Below are positions 58,954 through 64,000 of a stretch of DNA of 64,000 nucleotides, one piece after another. The number at the start of each line of letters is the position of its first letter. Positions within the stretch are counted from its first letter, which is position 1. A model generated the notes under the pieces. The model did not search any database, was not told the origin of the DNA, and saw nothing but the letters and a program-made list of their open reading frames with translations. This DNA is from Ralstonia pickettii (GTDB lineage Bacteria; Pseudomonadota; Gammaproteobacteria; Burkholderiales; Burkholderiaceae), in assembly GCF_001699815.1 (NCBI RefSeq), contig NZ_MCGB01000057.1:248001-312000 (forward strand). The letters run 5' to 3'. Made by a program: the position numbers and the translations under genes.

Positions 58954-59664
58954 ATGGAAACCAAGCAGCATTCCACCGGCCCGCGCCGCACGCGCGATCG
59001 CATTCTCGAAGTGTCGCTGCGCCTGTTCAACGAACTGGGCGAGCCCAACGTCACCACCACGACGATCGCCGAAGAGCTGGAGATCAGCCCGGGCAACCTG
59101 TACTACCACTTCCGCAACAAGGACGACATCATCAACTCGATCTTCGTGCAGTTCGAGCAGGAGATCGCCCGTCGCCTGAAGCTGCCGGATGACCACAAGG
59201 CCACACTCGACGAAACGTGGGGCTACCTGCAGTACATGTCGGAGTTTCTATGGAACTACCGCTTCCTGTACCGCGACATCAACGATCTGCTCGCGCGCAA
59301 CCGCATGCTCGAGCTGAACTTCAAGCGCATCGTCGAGCAGAAGCGCCACTTCGCCATGGACATCTGCCACCAGTTCATCGAAGACGGCGAGATGGAAGCC
59401 ACGGCCGAGCAAGTCGACGTCATCTGTACCAACATCGTCGTGATCGCCACCTACTGGCTGTCGTTCCAGTTCGTACAGCACCCGCGCCAGTACAACGACC
59501 CGAACGCTATCCGTGACCACCTGCACGGCGTGAGCTACCACATCCTGTCGATCCTCGCGCCTTACCTGCGCGGCAAGCCGCGGCGAGCGTTTGATTTGCT
59601 GGCGGTCAGCCGCAGCAACGATCCGCCCATTGGCAACCCCGGCACCACCACTCCTGCTCAATGA
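58954..59664 (+). CDS. TetR/AcrR-family transcriptional regulator
   Basis: A 236-residue TetR-type repressor. The N-terminal helix-turn-helix covers RRTRDRILEVSLRLFNELGE, TTTTIAEELEISPGNLYYHF and RNKDDI. The ligand domain has YMSEFLWNYRFLYRDINDLL. Start ATG 58954 follows a TATAAT promoter. The stop overlaps the LOG gene (ATGA), so both are made together. Effector unknown. Confidence 0.9.
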   Translation: METKQHSTGPRRTRDRILEVSLRLFNELGEPNVTTTTIAEELEISPGNLYYHFRNKDDIINSIFVQFEQEIARRLKLPDDHKATLDETWGYLQYMSEFLWNYRFLYRDINDLLARNRMLELNFKRIVEQKRHFAMDICHQFIEDGEMEATAEQVDVICTNIVVIATYWLSFQFVQHPRQYNDPNAIRDHLHGVSYHILSILAPYLRGKPRRAFDLLAVSRSNDPPIGNPGTTTPAQ

Positions 59665-60245
59665 AATCGATCTGCGTCTATTGCGGTTCCAGCCCGGGTG
59701 AGCGCCCGGAATACAAAGCCAACGCCATCGCGCTCGGCAATGAGATGGTCAAGCGCGACCTCACGCTCGTCTACGGCGGCGGCAACGTCGGCCTGATGGG
59801 CGTGGTGGCCGACGCGGTGCTGCACGGCGGCAGCCCGGTCATCGGCATCATCCCGAAATCGCTGGTGCGCAAGGAGGTCGGGCATAAGGAGTTGACCGAA
59901 CTGCACATCGTCGACAGCATGCACCAGCGCAAACAGATGATGGCCGACCGTGCAGACGCCTTCATCGCCATGCCCGGCGGCGTCGGCACCTACGAAGAGC
60001 TGTTCGAGACGTTCACGTGGCTGCAGCTCGGCTATCACAACAAGCCAATCGGCCTGCTGAACGTGGCGGGTTTTTACGACAAGCTGCTCGCCTTCATCGA
60101 CCATGCCGTGCAGGAAGGCTTCCTCAAGCGCCACCACGCTGATCTGCTGCACGTGAGCAACGATCCTGCCGCGTTGATCGACATGCTGGCGCGTGCGCCG
60201 CGCGAGACGGTCGACAAGTGGTCTGAACGTCGCGAGCGCACGTAG
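59661..60245 (+). CDS. LOG-family protein (cytokinin riboside 5'-monophosphate phosphoribohydrolase-like)
   Basis: A 194-residue Rossmann-fold LOG protein. The signature PGGVGTYEELFETFTWLQLG is intact, and SICVYCGSSPGERPEY and LVYGGGNVGLMGVVADAVL precede it. Family members hydrolyse N6-substituted AMP to free cytokinin plus ribose 5-phosphate, or AMP itself. Overlap with a TetR gene implies local control. Confidence 0.92.
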   Translation: MKSICVYCGSSPGERPEYKANAIALGNEMVKRDLTLVYGGGNVGLMGVVADAVLHGGSPVIGIIPKSLVRKEVGHKELTELHIVDSMHQRKQMMADRADAFIAMPGGVGTYEELFETFTWLQLGYHNKPIGLLNVAGFYDKLLAFIDHAVQEGFLKRHHADLLHVSNDPAALIDMLARAPRETVDKWSERRERT

Positions 60246-60251
60246 GGCTTC

Positions 60252-60848
60252 ATGCAGGATCCGTTGCTGACGATGGCGCTGTATGTGGCCCTGGTGCTGA
60301 TCATGCCGGGGCCCACGAACACGCTGCTGCTCTCGTCCGGCCTCAAAGTGGGCGTGCGGCAGACGAGCCCGCTCATTGCCGCCGAGGCGCTGGGCTATGT
60401 CACGTCAATCTCGCTGTGGGGATTCTTCCTGAGCGCCCTGTCGGTCAGCCGGCCGTCGCTACCGGCCATCGTTAAGCTGCTGAGTTCTGCTTACATCCTC
60501 TACCTGGCCGCAAGGATCTGGCGACAAAGCGGTGCGCTGCAGCACGTTGCGGCAAATCCGGTGGGCTTGCGCGACATGTTCGTCACCACGCTGATGAACC
60601 CGAAAGCGCTGCTGTTTGGAAGCACGTTCTTTCCACTTGCGGCATTCCAGACCGCAGCCGATTTTGGGCGGACCATGGCCACGTTCCTGGTCGTGCTGGT
60701 GCCCATTGCCATCGGCTGGTCGTATCTGGGTATGCTCCTCACGGCGCGGCGCTCATGGGCGTCTCATACGCCTAAACTGTTGCGCGGCGCAGCACTGGTC
60801 CTGCTCACTTTCTCGGGAACGCTGATGTATTCGGTGCTGAGCCGCTAA
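60252..60848 (+). CDS. LysE/RhtB family exporter
   Basis: A 198-residue membrane protein with about six hydrophobic helices. YVALVLIMPGPTNTLLLSSG is the N-terminal LysE/RhtB motif and TTLMNPKALLFGSTFFPL the second. It likely exports an amino acid or related compound. Six bases after the LOG stop. Confidence 0.88.
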   Translation: MQDPLLTMALYVALVLIMPGPTNTLLLSSGLKVGVRQTSPLIAAEALGYVTSISLWGFFLSALSVSRPSLPAIVKLLSSAYILYLAARIWRQSGALQHVAANPVGLRDMFVTTLMNPKALLFGSTFFPLAAFQTAADFGRTMATFLVVLVPIAIGWSYLGMLLTARRSWASHTPKLLRGAALVLLTFSGTLMYSVLSR

Positions 60849-60868
60849 GCGGGAAAAGCGCCGTCAGC

Positions 60869-61447
60869 CTAGAACGACGACCCCGGCTGCATCAGAAACA
60901 CAACTTCCTCGGGCGTGGAAACGCGCCCGAGCGCTTCGTTGCGATGCGGAAAGCGCCCGAAGCGCGCGACGATCTCGCGGTGCTTCTGCGCCCAGATGAG
61001 CGAGTCCGCGTCGCCTTCCTGATCATGCAGGCGCGTATAGAGGCGAATCGACTCGTCCTGCGCAGACAGCGCCTCGCTGTGCTCGAACGGCAGGTAGCAG
61101 AACACGCGGTGATGGCGCGTTGGCAATTGCGCGTCCCATCCTGCGGCCACGACGATCTGCGCGGTGTGCAACGCAGCCGCATCGCTGGCAAACGCGCGGG
61201 CGGTGCCGCGAAACATGTTGCGCGAGAACTGGTCGAGCACGACGATGCGCGCGATGGCTTCGAGCGGCGTGTCCATCCAGGTGTCGGCGTCGCCCGTGGA
61301 AAGCGCCTCCCACAGCGGCAGGAAGCGCGCGCGGATCTCGGCATCGAACGCGTCGGATTTGGTGAACCATTCCGGCCTTGCGTCGAGCAGCGGCGCGTTG
61401 CCGAACCAGAACGCGAGCACATCGTCGGCGGTGGGCAAACCGATCAT
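60869..61447 (-). CDS. DUF924 family protein
   Basis: A 192-residue helical, TPR-like protein of DUF924. VLAFWFGNAPLLDARPEWFT and IVVLDQFSRNMFRGTARAFA are the conserved motifs, followed by FCYLPFEHSEALSAQDESI. Function is unknown. Convergent with the lysE-like gene. Confidence 0.88.
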   Translation of the reverse strand: MIGLPTADDVLAFWFGNAPLLDARPEWFTKSDAFDAEIRARFLPLWEALSTGDADTWMDTPLEAIARIVVLDQFSRNMFRGTARAFASDAAALHTAQIVVAAGWDAQLPTRHHRVFCYLPFEHSEALSAQDESIRLYTRLHDQEGDADSLIWAQKHREIVARFGRFPHRNEALGRVSTPEEVVFLMQPGSSF

Positions 61448-61496
61448 CGGGGTCTCCTTGAATGTGTTCTTGTGAGGTGCGGTTTAGCGCGCCACC

Positions 61497-61901
61497 CTAG
61501 CGCTGCACGTTGCGCATCCAGTCGGCGGTCTGCCAGAACGCCTGCATCAGGCGCATCTGCAGGGCTTCGTCCAGGCCAATGTCCTGCATGGCGAGCGCCA
61601 TGCAGCGCATCCATTGATCGCGCTCCTGCGTGCCGATCTCGAACGGCAGATGGCGCGCGCGCAAGCGCGGGTGACCAAACCGCTCGATGAAATGATTCGG
61701 GCCGCCCAGCCAGCCGCACAGGAACCAGAACAGCTTGTCGCGCGAACCATCCAGGCTTTGCGGATGCAGCGCGCGCAGCACGGCAAACTCGGGCTCCAGG
61801 TCCATCAGGTCGTAGAAGCGGTCAACGAGTTCGCGCACACGCGCTTCGCCGCCAATGAGGTCGAACGCCAGGGATTCCTGGCCGGAAGTTGCGTCAGTCA
61901 T
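61497..61901 (-). CDS. group II truncated haemoglobin
   Basis: A 134-residue globin. FDLIGGEARVRELVDRFYDL starts the fold and LRARHLPFEIGTQERDQWMR gives the proximal His and group II Trp (WM). LFWFLCGWLGGPNHFIE is typical. It may bind O2 or NO. It lies between DUF924 and the permease gene on the same strand. Confidence 0.9.
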   Translation of the reverse strand: MTDATSGQESLAFDLIGGEARVRELVDRFYDLMDLEPEFAVLRALHPQSLDGSRDKLFWFLCGWLGGPNHFIERFGHPRLRARHLPFEIGTQERDQWMRCMALAMQDIGLDEALQMRLMQAFWQTADWMRNVQR

Positions 61902-61937
61902 ACAGCGTCAGTCACATCAAGAAAAATCCAGGCGTCG

Positions 61938-64000
61938 TCACGCGTCACGAAGCGTTGCCATGGCCGGGCGACGCAGCACGTCGCGCAAGCCCAACCAGCC
62001 GCCAACAAAGGCGCACGCCATGCCGCTCACGATGCCCACCGGCAGGATTGCCGGGTTGAAACGATACGGAAAATCGAACACATACGCCGACAGCACCCAG
62101 CCGATGGCGATCGCGCCCACGCCGGCCATCAGCCCAGCGAGGCCGCCAACGATCAGCACTTCTGCGTACTGCGTCTGCCGCACCACGCTGGAGCCCGCAC
62201 CCAGCGCGCGCAGCACGCCGGCATCGCGCAAGCGCTCGTCGCGCGAGCCGGAGAGCGCTGCATACAACACGAGCACACCCGCCGCCAGCGTAAAGACGAA
62301 GAGGAATTCCACCGCCGCCGTCACCTGGTCCAGCACGCCCTGCACCTGCTGCAGGATCAGTTCGGTATCGACCACCGTGAGGTTCGGAAACTCGCGCACA
62401 AGCTTTGCCGGCAGATCGGCCTGCCCGGCGGGAATGCGGAACGCGGTCACGTACGTCTGCGGCATATCGTGCAGCGCCACGGGCGGCAGGATCACGAAGA
62501 AATTCACGCGCATCGAACTCCAGTCGAGCTTGCGCAATGACGTGATGGGCGCATCCACGGTCTGCCCGGCGACGTCGAAGCGCAGCACGTCACCCAGATG
62601 GAGATTGAGCGTCTTGGCAATGCCCTCTTCCACCGAGGCCTCGGGCTTTTGTCCACTGAACCATTGGCCGGAAACGATGCGATTTTCAGGCGGCTGCGTG
62701 GTCGCGTACGACAGGTTGAATTCGCGTTCGACCAAATTGCGGGCGCGCGATTCGGCATAGGTCTGGCGGTCGATCACCTGACCATTCACCTGCGTCAGGC
62801 GCCCGCGCACCATCGGGTAGAGCGTTGGGTCCGCCACGCCGGCTTGGGCGAGGGCCTGGGCCACCGCCTGCATCTGATCGGGCTGGATATTGATGATGAA
62901 CCGGTTGGGCGCATCGGCCGGGGTGGCGTTGTGCCACGAGCGGATCAGATCATTGCGCGTCATGGCAAGCAATAGCAGCGCCATCAAACCGACCGCAAGT
63001 GCCACGGTCTGCAGCACGCTCACGCCACGACGGCGCTCCAGCACGGCGAGCGCAAAGCGCCAACCCACACTGAGCGCTCGACCACGCCCCAAAGACACCG
63101 CCAGCGCGCGCAACCCGCCTGCAGCCAGCAGCGCAAAGACGACGATGGCGCCGGCAAACCCGGCAGCGGTCAGCGCGCCAAGCTTCACGTCGCGCGCAGA
63201 CACGACCAGCAGCGCAAAGAACGCCGCCGCACCCAGCGCATAGCCGATCCATGCGGCAACCGCGCGCTCCGCCACATCGCGCCGGAGCACGCGCAGCGGC
63301 GCCACGCGCACAAGGCCCAGCAACGGCGGCACCGCAAAGCCGATGAGCAGCACCAGCCCCGCCGTCACGCCCACGATCGCAGGCCAGGCGGATGGCGCGG
63401 GCAATGGCACCGTGACCAGGTCGCCGAGCGACGCCAGTAATAACCAGTGCGCGCCATAACCCAGCGCCACGCCCACCGCCGAACCCATCACGCCGATCAG
63501 CAAGAACTCCAGTGCGAACGTGCCGAGAATCTGCCGTTGCTTGAGTCCAAGGCATTTGATGACGGCCACCGCATCGGTATGGCGCGCGGTGTAGCGGCGC
63601 GCGGCCATCGTAATCGCCACTGCGGCAATCATGGCCGCCAGCAAGGCGACGAGAGAGAGGAAGCGCTCGGCGCGGTCCAGCGTTTCGCGCATCTGCGGCT
63701 GGCCGTTCTGCAACGATTCAACGCGCACGCCACGCAACTGGCGCGTCTTCGCTTCGTTCTCGGCCCAGGTGTGGAACGTGCCGGCAGCGGCATCCGGACC
63801 CGCCACCAGCAGGCGATACGTGACACGGCTGCCGTAGGTGACGAGGCCCGTCGAACCGAGGTCCGACATCGGCAGCATCACCCGAGGCGCGAAATTCATG
63901 AAGCCCGCGCCGCGATCGAGTTCCTGGGTAATGACATGCGCGATCTTGAAGGTGCGCGTGCCGAGACGTATCGCATCGCCCACGCGAATGCCGAGCGCTT
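61938..64000 (-). CDS. YbbP-like ABC transporter permease (partial, N-terminus outside window)
   Basis: At least 687 residues of an FtsX-family permease with ten or so membrane helices in two MacB-like halves. The visible part opens LGIRVGDAIRLGTRTFKIAH, then PRVMLPMSDLGSTGLVTYGS and AVIKCLGLKQRQILGTFALE. It ends in VLRALGAGSSVVRQTQYAEV and helices before the stop at 61938. The frame is open to base 64000; an in-frame GTG at 63983 is internal. Its ATPase partner would be beyond the window. Confidence 0.9.
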   Translation of the reverse strand, partial: ALGIRVGDAIRLGTRTFKIAHVITQELDRGAGFMNFAPRVMLPMSDLGSTGLVTYGSRVTYRLLVAGPDAAAGTFHTWAENEAKTRQLRGVRVESLQNGQPQMRETLDRAERFLSLVALLAAMIAAVAITMAARRYTARHTDAVAVIKCLGLKQRQILGTFALEFLLIGVMGSAVGVALGYGAHWLLLASLGDLVTVPLPAPSAWPAIVGVTAGLVLLIGFAVPPLLGLVRVAPLRVLRRDVAERAVAAWIGYALGAAAFFALLVVSARDVKLGALTAAGFAGAIVVFALLAAGGLRALAVSLGRGRALSVGWRFALAVLERRRGVSVLQTVALAVGLMALLLLAMTRNDLIRSWHNATPADAPNRFIINIQPDQMQAVAQALAQAGVADPTLYPMVRGRLTQVNGQVIDRQTYAESRARNLVEREFNLSYATTQPPENRIVSGQWFSGQKPEASVEEGIAKTLNLHLGDVLRFDVAGQTVDAPITSLRKLDWSSMRVNFFVILPPVALHDMPQTYVTAFRIPAGQADLPAKLVREFPNLTVVDTELILQQVQGVLDQVTAAVEFLFVFTLAAGVLVLYAALSGSRDERLRDAGVLRALGAGSSVVRQTQYAEVLIVGGLAGLMAGVGAIAIGWVLSAYVFDFPYRFNPAILPVGIVSGMACAFVGGWLGLRDVLRRPAMATLRDA

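Noticed and set aside
63983-64000. GTG at 63983 as the start of the YbbP-like permease
   Set aside because: The frame stays open upstream with family-like sequence (LGIRVGDAIRLG) and the protein would lack its first membrane helix and domain, so the gene is cut by the window.

Overview
The window is a high-GC stretch of core beta-proteobacterial chromosome. Gene order and protein sequences point to Ralstonia or a close Burkholderiales relative: urt next to ure with ureJ inside the cluster, tpiA-secG-tRNA-Leu-nuoA..N, and ilvBHC-psd-pssA-leuA. This identification is inference from recall, with no database search. I see no insertion sequence, prophage, CRISPR array or rRNA operon. Coding density is very high and most long ORFs opposite the real genes are shadows.

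Layout. 1-4.3 kb: start of a LysR regulator, a hotdog thioesterase, an acyl-CoA dehydrogenase, a YfcG-like glutathione transferase, an ICMT-like membrane methyltransferase and a small lipoprotein. 4.4-16.3 kb (minus): a urea module, urtABCDE (ABC importer) followed by ureDA-J-BC-EFG (nickel urease plus maturation proteins). A strong sigma-54 promoter and an NtrC-like dyad lie in front of urtA, so nitrogen limitation probably drives it. 16.5-20.5 kb (minus): two MaoC-like proteins, a PimC/PimD-like acyl-CoA dehydrogenase pair and a DUF1178 protein. 20.7-36.4 kb (minus): a Nudix hydrolase, a DUF2818 membrane protein and all 14 complex I genes, preceded by tRNA-Leu(GAG), secG and tpiA. 38-44.4 kb (minus): quinone oxidoreductase, HAD hydrolase, pnp, rpsO and an orphan branched-chain-type binding protein.

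45-52 kb (minus) holds leucine and branched-chain amino acid synthesis (ilvB, ilvH, ilvC, leuA) with phosphatidylserine synthase and decarboxylase between ilvC and leuA. Two points stand out. leuA is preceded by a complete transcription-attenuation leader: a 27-codon, Leu/Ile/Val-rich ORF with three CTA codons, and four RNA arms that form either a terminator or an antiterminator. ilvB carries a one-base deletion that splits its reading frame.

52-64 kb (mostly plus): an ECF-like sigma factor with a membrane partner (DUF3619), a periplasmic DUF3106 protein and an RDD protein; a membrane-anchored lipase; then a metallophosphoesterase resembling PlcP, an overlapping Agt-like glycosyltransferase and diacylglycerol kinase. 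A three-repeat Pho box sits just upstream of the phosphoesterase. I read this as a phosphate-starvation membrane-lipid remodelling operon, the best candidate here for an underdescribed system. The rest is a TetR regulator overlapping a LOG-family gene, a LysE exporter, a DUF924 protein, a group II truncated haemoglobin and a YbbP-like permease cut by the window end.
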